Below, one piece after another: positions 35,706-44,904 of a stretch of 45,960 nt of DNA. A model generated the notes under the pieces. That model had not been told where the DNA came from. It saw only the letters and a list, made by a program, of their open reading frames with translations, and made no database searches. Both the position numbers and the translations under genes were made by a program. Position 1 is the stretch's first letter, and every line of letters starts with the position of its first letter. Origin of the DNA: Candidatus Halocynthiibacter alkanivorans (GTDB lineage Bacteria; Pseudomonadota; Alphaproteobacteria; Rhodobacterales; Rhodobacteraceae); the NCBI RefSeq assembly GCF_003333265.1, contig NZ_QOLB01000073.1, positions 1-45,960 of the forward strand, given 5' to 3'.

Positions 35706-38201
35706 TTATCCGTTCATGCGGATGGTTTCGTTTTTCGGGTCATACGGGCTGTCCGCCGTCACCTCTGCATCCCAGAGCTTGTTTTGCATCATGACTTTGA
35801 CTTTGGTGCCCGGCACCGCCAGTTCCGGTGGCATGTAGCCCATGCCGATGGACTTCTCAAACGCCACCGAATAACCGCCCGAAGTCAGACGACCGACCTT
35901 TTTACCATCAAGGAACAGTGCTTCGCGGCCCCATGGATCCGCATCATCCGGCCCGTCAATCAGCAAGGTACAGCATTTAAAGCGGATGCCGGTCTCGTTG
36001 GCAGCGTCTTTGCCGTAAAACTCTTTGCCCTGGTCAAAGAAACGCGGCAGATCGGCTTCAAGCGGGGTCGCGTCGCGGCCCAGTTCCGTGCCGAACGCCC
36101 GGTAGGATTTCTCCTGACGCAGCCAGTTCTGTGCCCGGGCGCCAACCAGTTTCATCCCGTGTTTCTTGCCGGCTTCTTCCAGCAGGTCGAACAGGTAGTT
36201 CTGCATCTCGATCGGGTGATGCAGCTCCCAGCCCAGCTCGCCGGTATAGGCCACACGGATCGCGTTGACCGGGCACATGCCCAGCTCGATCTGACGCGCC
36301 GACAGCCATGGGAAACGTTTGTTGCTCAGCGCGGTTTCCGGATCGGCATCTTTGATGATCTCTTTCAGAACATCGCGCGATTTCGGGCCGGCAATGGCGA
36401 ACACGCCCCATTGAGTGGTGACGTCCTGGATCTCGATATAACCGAACTCTTCTGCTTTATCTTCCGCAGCTTTGCGCAGGTAATCGGCGTCATATTCAGA
36501 CCACCCGCCGGCGGAGACCAGATAGTAGTTGTCTTCGCCATTGCGCACGATGGTGTATTCGGTGCGGGTGGTGCCGGCCGAGGTCAGCGCATAGGTCAGG
36601 TTGATACGGCCGATTTTGGGCAGTTTGTTACAGGTGAACCAGTCGAGGAACTGGGTGGCACCGGGGCCCTTGACCACATGTTTGGTAAAGGCGGTCGCGT
36701 CGACAAGACCAACACCTTCGCGGATCGCTTTGGCTTCTTCCACCACATGGGGCCACCAGCCACCACGGCGGAAGCTGCGGGACGCCTCGTCATCGAAACC
36801 TTCGGGCGCGTAGTAGTTGGGACGTTCCCAGCCGTTGACCCAGCCAAATTGCGCGCCACGGGCGGCCTGACGGTCATAGGCGGGCGATGTGCGCAAGCCG
36901 CGCGCGGCGGGGCGTTCTTCATCCGGGTGGTGCAGCACATAGACGTGCTCGTAGCACTCCTCGTTTTTGCGCGCGGCAAAGTCGGTGGTCAGCCAGTTGG
37001 AGGAATAGCGTTTGGGGTCGAGCGACGCCATGTCGATCTCGGCTTCGCCGTTCACCATCATCTGGGCGAGGTAGTAGCCGGTGCCGCCAGCCGCGGTGAT
37101 GCCAAAGGAAAACCCTTCAGCCAGCCACATGTTGCGCAGGCCAGGTGCCGGGCCCACCAGCGGGTTGCCGTCAGGCGTATAGCAGATCGGACCGTTGAAA
37201 TCGTCTTTCAGACCGCTCTCTTCACAAGACGGCATCCGGTGGATCATCGCCATATACTGGTCTTCGATCCGCTCCAGATCGAGTGGGAACAGGTCGGCGC
37301 GGAAACTGTCGGGCACGCCATATTCAAAACAAGCCGGTGCGTGTTTCTCATAGACACCAAGGATCCAGCCGCCGCGCTCTTCACGCACATAGGACTGGGC
37401 GTCGGCGTCGCGGATCACCGGGTGCTCCGGGTTGCCTTCGGTACGGTATTTTTCCAGCGCCGGGTCTGTGTCCATCACAATGAACTGATGTTCCACCGGA
37501 ATCGCAGGCATTTTGATGCCGAGCATTTTGGCGGTGCGTTGCGCGTGGTTGCCCGAGGCGGTAACCACATGTTCGGCGGTGATCACAATCTGCTCTTCAG
37601 ACGGTACCAGGTTGCCGCCCTTTTCGACCATTTTGGTCAGGGTGACGTCCCAGGCTTCGCCGTTCCAGTTGAAAGCGTCGGCCTGCCATTTGCGCTCAAT
37701 AACTGCGCCGTGCTGGCGGGCACCTTTGGCCATCGCCTGAGTCACATCGGCGGGGTTAATATAGCCGTCGGTGTTGTGATAGAGCGCGCCTTTGAGATCA
37801 TCGGTCTTGATCAGCGGCCAGCGGGCTTTGATCTCATCCGGTGTCAGCCACTCATAGGGCACGTCGCAGGTTTCGGCGATGGACGCATAGAGCATATATT
37901 CGTCCATACGCTCATCGGTCTGCGCCATACGCAGGTTGCCCACCACAGCGAAACCAGCGTTCAGACCGGTTTCTTCTTCCAGCGATTTGTAGAAATCGAC
38001 CGAATATTTGTGAATATGCGTAGTGGCAAAGGACATGTTGAACAGGGGCAGCAGGCCCGCCGCATGCCAGGTTGAACCGGACGTCAGCTCGTCCCGTTCA
38101 ATCAGCATAACATCGTCCCAGCCCGCTTTGGCCAGGTGATAGGCAATCGAGGTCCCGATGGCACCGCCACCTACAACCAGAGCTTTGACATGGGTTTTCA
38201 T
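35706..38201 (-). CDS. Dimethylglycine/sarcosine dehydrogenase-type FAD and folate enzyme
   Basis: This 831-residue three-part flavoenzyme oxidises N-methyl groups of glycine derivatives and can pass formaldehyde to tetrahydrofolate. An N-terminal DAO domain (1-380) starts VKALVVGGGAIGTSIAYHLAK. TSGSTWHAAGL has the histidine (H46) that carries covalent FAD in DMGDH and SDH. An FAO_M middle domain (about 385-440) is followed by a GcvT/aminomethyltransferase-like folate domain, with RVAYTGELGWELHHPIEM and RQEKSYRAFGTELG. ATG 38201 has GGAG seven bases upstream. It has no partner subunits, unlike SoxBDAG, so the substrate (dimethylglycine, sarcosine or similar) is inferred. Confidence 0.88.
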   Translation of the reverse strand: MKTHVKALVVGGGAIGTSIAYHLAKAGWDDVMLIERDELTSGSTWHAAGLLPLFNMSFATTHIHKYSVDFYKSLEEETGLNAGFAVVGNLRMAQTDERMDEYMLYASIAETCDVPYEWLTPDEIKARWPLIKTDDLKGALYHNTDGYINPADVTQAMAKGARQHGAVIERKWQADAFNWNGEAWDVTLTKMVEKGGNLVPSEEQIVITAEHVVTASGNHAQRTAKMLGIKMPAIPVEHQFIVMDTDPALEKYRTEGNPEHPVIRDADAQSYVREERGGWILGVYEKHAPACFEYGVPDSFRADLFPLDLERIEDQYMAMIHRMPSCEESGLKDDFNGPICYTPDGNPLVGPAPGLRNMWLAEGFSFGITAAGGTGYYLAQMMVNGEAEIDMASLDPKRYSSNWLTTDFAARKNEECYEHVYVLHHPDEERPAARGLRTSPAYDRQAARGAQFGWVNGWERPNYYAPEGFDDEASRSFRRGGWWPHVVEEAKAIREGVGLVDATAFTKHVVKGPGATQFLDWFTCNKLPKIGRINLTYALTSAGTTRTEYTIVRNGEDNYYLVSAGGWSEYDADYLRKAAEDKAEEFGYIEIQDVTTQWGVFAIAGPKSRDVLKEIIKDADPETALSNKRFPWLSARQIELGMCPVNAIRVAYTGELGWELHHPIEMQNYLFDLLEEAGKKHGMKLVGARAQNWLRQEKSYRAFGTELGRDATPLEADLPRFFDQGKEFYGKDAANETGIRFKCCTLLIDGPDDADPWGREALFLDGKKVGRLTSGGYSVAFEKSIGMGYMPPELAVPGTKVKVMMQNKLWDAEVTADSPYDPKNETIRMNG

Positions 38202-38318
38202 AGACCGACTCCGCAAATTCTATTTTGGGACAGATTGCCGATTTCGCCCTGATTCAGCGACAGAATGACGACCCAATAATGAGCGAAACCGACTTTGTAC
38301 CCGGTTGCCAGAGTGCGA

Positions 38319-38336
38319 TACCGTATTTATACGGTA
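38319..38336. promoter_or_regulatory. 18-bp palindrome in the divergent region upstream of panC
   Basis: TACCGTAT and ATACGGTA are perfect 8-base arms around TT, 25 bases before the panC ATG and 117 bases before the start of the divergent oxidoreductase. This position is typical of an operator overlapping a promoter. No regulator gene sits beside it. Confidence 0.5.
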
Positions 38337-38361
38337 CCGGAGCTGGTGATCTGGAGGTTTT

Positions 38362-39228
38362 ATGAAGATTTTGCGGACAAAACAGGCGGCACGGGACTGG
38401 GCGCGGGCGGGGCGCCAGCAGGGCAAGTCTCTGGGCCTGGTGCCGACTATGGGTGTGTTGCACGCCGGCCATATGCAACTTGTCGCGGCCGCAGCGGCGT
38501 GTGACCGGGTGGTGGTGTCGCTGTTCGTCAATCCGATGCAATTTGGTCAAGCCTCTGATCTTGCGGCTTATCCCCGCGATGAGGCCCGCGATTTTGACCT
38601 GTTGCGCGCCGCAGGTGTGGACGCCGTTTTTGCACCGGATATCAGCGAAATCTACCACGCAGAAACCCAGACCACAGTGCTGACGGAACAGCTGGACACC
38701 GTCCTGATGGGCGCGTTGCGCAAAGGGCATTTCCGCGGCGTCTGCACCGTGATCACCAAGCTGTTCAACATTCTTCAGCCTGATTCTGCCGTTTTTGGCG
38801 AAAAGGATTATCAGCAATTGCTGGTGATCCGCACCATGGTGCGCGATCTGGATATGCCGGTCGACATTATTGGCGTGCCGACGGTGCGCGAAAGCGACGG
38901 GCTGGCGATGTCCTCGCGCAATCTGCGTCTGAACGCAGCGGACCGCGCAGCAGCACCGGTGCTGTCGGCCGCGCTGGATTATGGCCAGACGCGGGTTGCC
39001 GACGGCATCACCGCTGCAGCACTGGAGGCGGAGGTTGCCGACTTCATCACCAGGGAGCCGACGGCGATGCTGGAAACGGTGGACGTACGCGATGCGGAAA
39101 CGCTCGCCGAAGTGGACGGGTTGATCATGGTGCCGGTGGTGATCCTGCTGGCGGCCCGGTTTGGCGAAGTCCTATTGATAGATCAACGTGTTGCCGTGCC
39201 TGCCCCGGTGCTTGAAGGAGTGAAATAA
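38362..39228 (+). CDS. panC: Pantoate-beta-alanine ligase
   Basis: This 288-residue enzyme joins pantoate and beta-alanine with ATP to make pantothenate. The HIGH-like [13 protein letters not shown] (residues 28-40), [17 protein letters not shown] and [15 protein letters not shown] are all present. The length is typical. GGAGG lies upstream of ATG 38362. Its stop overlaps the panB start by one base (TAATG), so both pantothenate enzymes come from one message. Expression may be set by the palindrome just upstream. Confidence 0.95.
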   Translation: MKILRTKQAARDWARAGRQQGKSLGLVPTMGVLHAGHMQLVAAAAACDRVVVSLFVNPMQFGQASDLAAYPRDEARDFDLLRAAGVDAVFAPDISEIYHAETQTTVLTEQLDTVLMGALRKGHFRGVCTVITKLFNILQPDSAVFGEKDYQQLLVIRTMVRDLDMPVDIIGVPTVRESDGLAMSSRNLRLNAADRAAAPVLSAALDYGQTRVADGITAAALEAEVADFITREPTAMLETVDVRDAETLAEVDGLIMVPVVILLAARFGEVLLIDQRVAVPAPVLEGVK

Positions 39229-40040
39229 TGTCGAGCCAGAAACAACAGATCCGCCGCACAACCGTGCCTCAGATTGCCGGGCGTAAAGGGGGGGCACCGA
39301 TCGTATCGCTGACCTCATATCACGCCCACACGGCCGCGATCGTTGACAAATATGCTGATTTTATCCTGGTGGGCGACAGTCTCGGCATGGTGATGCACGG
39401 CATGGACAGCACCATTGGTGTGCCGCTTGAGTTGATGATCATGCACGGGCGCGCTGTGGTGCGTGGCACAGAACGCGCCCTGATCGTGGTAGACATGCCT
39501 TTTGGCAGTTATGAGGAAAGCCCTGGCGTGGCGTTTCGCAATGCCGCCCATGTGATGAAAGAAACCCAGTGCGGTGCGGTCAAACTGGAAGGCGGCGCGC
39601 GCATGGCGGAAACCATCCGATTTCTGAGCGAGCGCGGCATCCCGGTAATGGCGCATATCGGGCTGACGCCGCAGTCCAGCCATGTGATGGGCGGCTTCAA
39701 AACCCAGGGCCGGGATGAAGACAGCTGGGCGGCGCATGAGGCGGACGCGCGCGCGGTGACTGACGCCGGCGCCTTTGCCCTGGTGCTGGAGGGTATGGTC
39801 GAGCCATTGGCGGCGCGGATCACCGGCCAGGTTGAAATCCCCACCATCGGCATCGGCGCCAGCGCCCGCTGTGACGGTCAGATCCTGGTGCTGGAGGACA
39901 TGCTGGGCATGAATCCCTGGGTGCCGAAATTCGTCAAAAAATACGGCGATCTGGGGCCGATGATTGAAAAAGCAGTGTCTGACTATGCTGAAGATGTGAA
40001 ATCGCGCGTCTTTCCCGGCGAGGAGCACCTCTACCGCTGA
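39228..40040 (+). CDS. panB: 3-methyl-2-oxobutanoate hydroxymethyltransferase
   Basis: This 270-residue enzyme makes ketopantoate from 2-oxoisovalerate using methylene-tetrahydrofolate, the first step to pantothenate. [33 protein letters not shown] is the classic opening. [10 protein letters not shown] and [10 protein letters not shown] are substrate and metal-binding loops, and [14 protein letters not shown] is conserved. It follows panC by overlap and is convergent with a thioesterase gene. The methylene-folate demand could be served by the neighbouring dimethylglycine-dehydrogenase-like enzyme (inference). Confidence 0.95.
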   Translation: MSSQKQQIRRTTVPQIAGRKGGAPIVSLTSYHAHTAAIVDKYADFILVGDSLGMVMHGMDSTIGVPLELMIMHGRAVVRGTERALIVVDMPFGSYEESPGVAFRNAAHVMKETQCGAVKLEGGARMAETIRFLSERGIPVMAHIGLTPQSSHVMGGFKTQGRDEDSWAAHEADARAVTDAGAFALVLEGMVEPLAARITGQVEIPTIGIGASARCDGQILVLEDMLGMNPWVPKFVKKYGDLGPMIEKAVSDYAEDVKSRVFPGEEHLYR

Positions 40041-40064
40041 GGACGGCGTGTTCATGAGATGGGG

Positions 40065-40081
40065 GCGGGAGTTTCCCGCCT
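40065..40081 (+). terminator. Possible terminator of panCB
   Basis: GGCGGGA (40065-40071) pairs with TCCCGCC (40075-40081) around GTT, 24 bases after the panB stop. There is no T-run, so this may be a weak or Rho-assisted terminator. Confidence 0.4.
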
Positions 40082-40152
40082 CACCTGCCCCATTGGCCCG
40101 CGCGCACAATTGGGATGAGCCCGATGATACACCCCACACGGCAGCCAGAGGT

Positions 40153-40638
40153 TCAGCTTTGCCCGGTGGTTTCGCTGCGCCCCTGCACCGCCATCAGGGT
40201 CGCGGTCATTGAAGCGATCAGTTTTTCACGCCCGCCGGTCACCGCCCAGGCTTTGCCTTCGCTGATGATCAGCGTTCTGCCGGCCTTCAGAACCTCGGCG
40301 CGAAACAGAAACCTCTCGCCCCGGGCCGGGGAGATCAGGTTGGTTTTGAATTCCACCGTCAACACCGTCGCCTCAACCGGCATCAGCGAATAGGCCGCGT
40401 AGCCACAGGCGCTGTCCAGCGCGGTGGTGACAATGCCGGCGTGCAGGAAACCATGCTGCTGGGTGAAATCGGCGCCAAACGGCATTTCCAGCTCAATCAG
40501 CCCCGGCGACAGAGTGTTGATCTGCACTCCAAGCGTACCCATCACCTTCTGGCGTTTAAAACTGGTTCTGACGGCCTGGTCAAAATCCGGATTTTTGGGG
40601 CTGTGGCGCGTCCCGGCCAATGCGGTGTGAGTCGTCAT
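40153..40638 (-). CDS. PaaI-family hotdog thioesterase
   Basis: This 161-residue single hotdog domain shows QQHGFLHAGIVTTALDSACG, the catalytic loop and helix of PaaI/YigI-type acyl-CoA thioesterases. TVEFKTNLISPARGERFLF lies on the following strand. I chose ATG 40638 (MTTHTALAG), with AGGA six bases upstream; the longer frame to 40728 is unlikely. The acyl substrate is unknown. It is convergent with panB and divergent from the pirin gene, with 286 bases between the two starts that show no further gene. Confidence 0.86.
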   Translation of the reverse strand: MTTHTALAGTRHSPKNPDFDQAVRTSFKRQKVMGTLGVQINTLSPGLIELEMPFGADFTQQHGFLHAGIVTTALDSACGYAAYSLMPVEATVLTVEFKTNLISPARGERFLFRAEVLKAGRTLIISEGKAWAVTGGREKLIASMTATLMAVQGRSETTGQS

Positions 40639-40924
40639 ATCAAATCCTGTGCGCTGTCTGGCGCGCGGGTAAGCCGCGCAGGGAAACGCTACAGCAGCAA
40701 AGGCGATACGCAAAACCGGGATCTGCATCGCGCCGCAACGTCACAACCGCGCCGGGAAGAACGACGTCTGCCGCGCGCGCTGATCCAGACCCGGCGCTCC
40801 CCCGCGCCACGGTCTTCGCATTTTTGCACAGGCGGCGTTTGGTGGCAGGTGTTTCCCCGGCCCCGCTTTCGCGCCATATTATGCCCTGAAACACGATATT
40901 GAGGCTCAGAAAAGGAGCACCGCC

Positions 40925-41836
40925 ATGACATTCAGACCAGTTACATCCCAGACCATGGCCACCCCGACCATGGAAGGCGCCGGCGTGCATTTGCAGCGGG
41001 TGTTCGGCTTTGGCGACACCAGTGAGAGCGACCCGTTCCTGTTGCTGGATGATTTCCGCAACGACGATCCGGCGCTGTATGAAAAGGGCTTTCCCTGGCA
41101 TCCGCACCGCGGCATTGAAACCATCACCTATGTGCTGGACGGAGAGGTGGAACACAGTGACTCGCTTGGCAACAGCGGGCTTTTGGGCGCCGGTTCGGTG
41201 CAGTGGATGACCGCCGGCTCCGGCATCATGCATCAGGAAATGCCGCGCGGAAACACCAAAGGGGTGATGCACGGGTTTCAGCTCTGGGCCAACCTGCCCT
41301 CCAGCCTGAAAATGACCGCGCCGCGTTATCAGGACATTCAGTCCAGCGATATTCCCGTGGTGATTGACGATGACGGCACCAGCGTCAAAGTGATCACCGG
41401 CGGTTTCTGGGGCAAACGGGGCCCGGTGGACGGCATTGCCGCCGACCCGCTGTACCTGGACATCTCGGTGCCGCCCAACACGCGGCGCTCGCTGCCGATT
41501 GATACCCGCGCCAACGCTTTTGCTTATGTGTTCGCGGGGGCGGCCAGCTTTGTCGATGCCGCCGCGCCGCTGGGCGTACGGGTGGAAAAAGAGGTTGCCG
41601 GCCAGGAAATCAACATCCGCGACATGAGCGGCAACCGCACGCTGGTGCGTTTTGGCAGCGGTGATGAGATCACCGTGCAGACCGGGGCTGAGGGCGTGCG
41701 CTTTCTGCTGGTGGCGGGACGGCCGATTCAGGAGCCTGTGGCCTGGCACGGCCCGATCGTGATGAACACCCGCGCCGAGCTGCAGCAGGCGATGCGCGAG
41801 TTGAACAACGGCACCTTTATCCGCGATCAGAGATAA
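40925..41836 (+). CDS. Pirin family protein
   Basis: This 303-residue bicupin has WHPHRGIETITYVLDGEVEHSD, giving metal ligands H59 and H61. GIMHQEMP gives H103 and E105, the full Pirin iron site. The second cupin ends with GRPIQEPVAWHGPIVMN, the Pirin_C signature. Some pirins have quercetinase-like activity, while others act in redox sensing; the role here is unknown. AAGGAG precedes ATG 40925. A rho-independent terminator follows at 41905. Confidence 0.93.
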   Translation: MTFRPVTSQTMATPTMEGAGVHLQRVFGFGDTSESDPFLLLDDFRNDDPALYEKGFPWHPHRGIETITYVLDGEVEHSDSLGNSGLLGAGSVQWMTAGSGIMHQEMPRGNTKGVMHGFQLWANLPSSLKMTAPRYQDIQSSDIPVVIDDDGTSVKVITGGFWGKRGPVDGIAADPLYLDISVPPNTRRSLPIDTRANAFAYVFAGAASFVDAAAPLGVRVEKEVAGQEINIRDMSGNRTLVRFGSGDEITVQTGAEGVRFLLVAGRPIQEPVAWHGPIVMNTRAELQQAMRELNNGTFIRDQR

Positions 41837-41904
41837 AAGCGAAGGCGCGCATCTCTGGCGGATTAGCCCTTTGGAAGCCGCTGACGCCAGAACATAACTT
41901 CATT

Positions 41905-41930
41905 AGGCGCCCTCCGGGGCGCCTTTATTC
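41905..41930 (+). terminator. Rho-independent terminator of the pirin gene
   Basis: AGGCGCCC (41905-41912) and GGGCGCCT (41917-41924) form a perfect 8-bp stem with a 4-base loop, followed by TTATTC. It lies 68 bases after the pirin stop. Confidence 0.8.
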
Positions 41931-41999
41931 ATGCGTAGAATTGACGGTTTTCTGCGATTTCACTTTCACACCGCCGCCCCGCCAGCGCGGTTACACCCG

Positions 42000-42623
42000 T
42001 CACTTCGCGGCACCTGCTGCATCGGGGGAAAGTTTCTGCCGGCGAGTCGCTTCCATCGCCCCCAGCAACACGCTGCCATATGCGATCAACTCCAGAACTT
42101 CTTCGTAAAGGCCTGAATTGGCCACAGGAATCAGATGTTTTTCAAATAGATCCGCAAAAACAAACACCACCAGTCCAAAGGCGATCCAGCCCCAGGAGCG
42201 CGATCTGAAAAACACACGCGCTGAGGCGAGGCGCCCGGATGTACACATTACCCACAATGCTAGCCCGTAGAGCAGCATCGCCGCAAAGATAACAATTGAA
42301 ATGTTGGTCAGCATCAGTTCCGTCGTTCTGGAGACCCCGTAAACTGCGCCCCAGGTTGTTTCGCGGCCGATCCCTGCAAAAGACACCGCCGCAAACACTG
42401 CTGCGAAAGCATGCAATGCGTTGCTCTGGACATGTGCCACCGTGAGCGGGCGCAGCGCCAGAGCCCCCCAGGCCAGCAACATGGCCGCGAGCACCACGAT
42501 TGAGCCAACTTCAAATATGCCGGATTCGCTGGCGGCGAACGGGCGCACTGAATTTATCAGCGTGATGACGCCAAGCAGCGCGCCAACAATCAGGAAGTTG
42601 CGCAGCCAGTAACGGATATCCAT
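42000..42623 (-). CDS. Integral membrane protein of unknown function
   Basis: This 207-residue protein has about five hydrophobic helices (about 8-25, 36-58, 68-85, 105-127, 145-162), with a last weaker one near 170-190. TELMLTNISIVIFAAMLLYG and HLIPVANSGLYEEVLELIAYG stand out. The acidic EEVLEL segment after a membrane-edge loop occurs in other bacterial membrane proteins I cannot name securely. I do not recognise a family with confidence. It sits 24 bases after the D-2-hydroxyacid dehydrogenase stop (same strand), so they may be co-transcribed. Confidence 0.78.
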   Translation of the reverse strand: MDIRYWLRNFLIVGALLGVITLINSVRPFAASESGIFEVGSIVVLAAMLLAWGALALRPLTVAHVQSNALHAFAAVFAAVSFAGIGRETTWGAVYGVSRTTELMLTNISIVIFAAMLLYGLALWVMCTSGRLASARVFFRSRSWGWIAFGLVVFVFADLFEKHLIPVANSGLYEEVLELIAYGSVLLGAMEATRRQKLSPDAAGAAK

Positions 42624-42647
42624 AGGTCAGAATTCTCCAGCAAACTC

Positions 42648-43637
42648 TTATAACATCGAGGGCACGACGAGGTCCGGCGGACGGTGGCCGTCGTCAAAGG
42701 TTTTTATATTGATCAGGACTTTTTCGCCCATCTCAATGCGGCCCTCTACTGTTGCCGAGCCCATATGTGGCAGCAATACCACGTTTTTCAAGGCCCGCAG
42801 CCGCGGATTGATCTGATTGCCGTGTTCAAACACATCCAGCCCGGCGCCGGCGATTTCACCTGCGCGCAAGCCCCGGGTCAGCGCGTTTTCATCGATCACT
42901 TCGCCGCGCGACGTGTTGACGATCACCGCATCCGGCTTCATCAGTTTCAGCCGCCGGGCGTTTATCAGGTGGAAGGTCGACGGCGTATGCGGGCAATTGA
43001 TTGAAAGTATATCCATGCGCGCCACCATCTGATCGAGACTTTCCCACCAGGTCGCTTCAAGCGCGGCTTCGGTCTCGGCGTGCAACCGTTTGCGATTGTG
43101 ATAATGCACCTGCATGCCAAAGACCCGGGCCCGGCGTGCCACCGCCTGCCCCACACGGCCCATGCCCAGAATGCCCAGTCGCCGCCCGGCAATACGCCCG
43201 CCCATAAAGGCCGTCGGCGCCCAGCCTTCCCAGTCGCCGTCCTGCTGCATCACCGCCAGGCCTTCGGGAATGCGCCGGGTGACCGCCAGAATAAGCGCCA
43301 GTGTCATATCGGCGGTGTCTTCGGTCACCACATCCGGGGTGTTGGACACCAGAATGCCGCGCTGGCGGGCGGTGGAGACGTCAATATGGTCGATCCCGGC
43401 GCCATAGCTGGCAATCAGTTTCAGCCGGTCGCCAGCCTGGGCAAGCATCGCCGCGTCGATCTGATCCGTGACACAGGGCACCAACACATCACTGCGCTTC
43501 ATCGCCTCAATCAACTCGGAACGGGACATTTTACTGTCCTCATCGCGCAGCTCGACATCAAACAGTTCTTTCATGCGGGTTTCGACCACATCAGGTAAGC
43601 GTCGCGTGATAACAACACTCAGACGTTCAGACGACAT
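42648..43637 (-). CDS. D-2-hydroxyacid dehydrogenase (glyoxylate/hydroxypyruvate reductase type)
   Basis: This 329-residue NAD(P)H enzyme has GILGMGRVGQAVARR as the Rossmann loop (about 155-169). The catalytic triad is R244 (NTSRGEVID), E271 (DVFEHG) and H291 (LPHMGSA). The SYGAGIDHIDV region (residues 78-88) binds substrate. The sequence fits D-glycerate/glyoxylate reductases (GyaR-like) that use glyoxylate or hydroxypyruvate. I chose ATG 43637 (MSSERLSVV), with GGGAGAGGG upstream; the frame extends to 43799 but lacks conserved residues there. It diverges from the SH3-domain gene. Confidence 0.9.
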   Translation of the reverse strand: MSSERLSVVITRRLPDVVETRMKELFDVELRDEDSKMSRSELIEAMKRSDVLVPCVTDQIDAAMLAQAGDRLKLIASYGAGIDHIDVSTARQRGILVSNTPDVVTEDTADMTLALILAVTRRIPEGLAVMQQDGDWEGWAPTAFMGGRIAGRRLGILGMGRVGQAVARRARVFGMQVHYHNRKRLHAETEAALEATWWESLDQMVARMDILSINCPHTPSTFHLINARRLKLMKPDAVIVNTSRGEVIDENALTRGLRAGEIAGAGLDVFEHGNQINPRLRALKNVVLLPHMGSATVEGRIEMGEKVLINIKTFDDGHRPPDLVVPSML

Positions 43638-43780
43638 ACGCCCTCTCCCCTTGCTTTCTTTTTCTGCTCCATACTGGCAAACTCTGGCCAACCGGGGCAA
43701 GTCCATATAGCACCCGCAGACAGATCTTCCGCGGTGACTGAGCGCATCAGCGGCGGCGATTGAGGAAAGACAGATTGCGC

Positions 43781-44323
43781 ATGAAAAAGATGTTGGCACT
43801 GATTGTTGTTGCCGGGGTAATGCTGAGCGGGGCGCTGGCGCCGATGGCCAGCGCGTCCCCCGCCGCCTCTCCGGACGCGGCCAGCGATGGCAAGGCGCGC
43901 GGCGCGGTCACCAATCTGCCAATCCCGCGCTATGTGTCAATGAAAGCTGCCAGCGGCAATGTACGCCGGGGCCCGTCGCTGACCCACCGGATTGACTGGG
44001 TGTTCCAACGCCGCAACATGCCGCTGGAAGTGGTCGCTGAATATGACAACTGGCGCCGGGTGCAGGACCGTGACGGCCTGGGGGGCTGGGTGCATTATTC
44101 GTTGCTGTCGGGCGAACGCACGGTGATTGTCGAACCAGACATCCTGACGCTGCGCCGGACACCCGAAGCCAATGCACCGGTCACGGCTGAACTTGAGGCC
44201 GGGGTGGTGGCCTTTCTCGACCAGTGCCGGATCGACTGGTGCCGCGTCAATGCGTCAGGATATAAAGGCTGGGCCAAAAAGACCGCGCTCTGGGGCGTGG
44301 ACCCCGAAGAAATCCTGGAATGA
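43781..44323 (+). CDS. Exported bacterial SH3-domain protein
   Basis: This 180-residue protein has a signal peptide (MKKMLALIVVAGVMLSGALAPMASA) and two SH3-like repeats. The first is SMKAASGNVRRGPSLTHRIDWVF (about 53-75), with WVHYSLLSGERT at its end. The second follows from ILTLRRTPEANAPVT, including the WCRV and KGWAKKTALWGVD parts. Such DUF1058/SH3_4 proteins are periplasmic and may bind cell-wall peptides. ATG 43781 has GAGGA upstream; TTG 43760 is a less likely start. It is followed by a 580-base gap before the cation efflux gene. Confidence 0.87.
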   Translation: MKKMLALIVVAGVMLSGALAPMASASPAASPDAASDGKARGAVTNLPIPRYVSMKAASGNVRRGPSLTHRIDWVFQRRNMPLEVVAEYDNWRRVQDRDGLGGWVHYSLLSGERTVIVEPDILTLRRTPEANAPVTAELEAGVVAFLDQCRIDWCRVNASGYKGWAKKTALWGVDPEEILE

Positions 44324-44904
44324 TGCGATGCTGGAACAGAGCGCGATGCGCGATCTGACCTGGCCCGGCGGCGGCATCCGCAAAATGCAACAGCCCGGCG
44401 CGCGCGGCCGGGCGGTGTTTCGACCACGCAAAGACCTGCTGCGGTGCATTTCCGGCGGCGACAACGGCGTCTTTTCCCCCGTAAGCCGCACGCCGGACCG
44501 CAGCGCCATCCCCGCCGCACCGGTAACAACAGTCAGCCGGCGGTCAGCAAACCGGCCTCACCCCCACCGTTTTCAGAGCAGGGTGCACGCCGCCTCTGTG
44601 CGCCTGTGGCGGGGGCTGACCCAGGGCAGCTTTTCTGTCAGCAGCGCTTGGTCTCCGGACGGTACCAGCGCCGCGACGCGCTCAATGTTAAGTAATCACC
44701 GTATTGCCCACGCCCGCATTGATACCGCCAGAAGGGGTTGTTTTTTCAACGGCTCCCCCAGGACCCGCGCTGCGGGAAAATACATCGCGACTGCCGCAAA
44801 ACATGCCATTGTGGCGGGCCACGCGCCTGCCGGCATTGCCACAGCTTCGGTGGCGCTGCCGGAGCTGCTGCATCGGCCGGGGGCAAAGTTGAAAGTGGGA
44901 TCTG
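44324..44904. other. 580-base gap between SH3 and cation-efflux genes
   Basis: No known family is seen. A plus-strand frame runs from ATG 44328 to 44915 (about 195 codons), overlapping the next gene's start by 11 bases. Its product is Arg/Ser/Ala-rich with no domains and may be chance in GC-rich DNA. A hairpin (GCCCGGC/GCCGGGC) near 44394-44414 could end the SH3 transcript. Confidence 0.5.

Noticed and set aside
35511-38075. 854-codon plus-strand open frame opposite the dimethylglycine-dehydrogenase-like gene
   Set aside because: Fully antisense to a gene with clear FAD and GcvT domains; the product has no recognisable family.
40639-40924. N-terminal extension of the thioesterase or a small gene before pirin
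   Set aside because: The upstream frame to 40728 has no conserved residues; ATG 40638 has the good ribosome site. The remaining space looks like a divergent promoter region.
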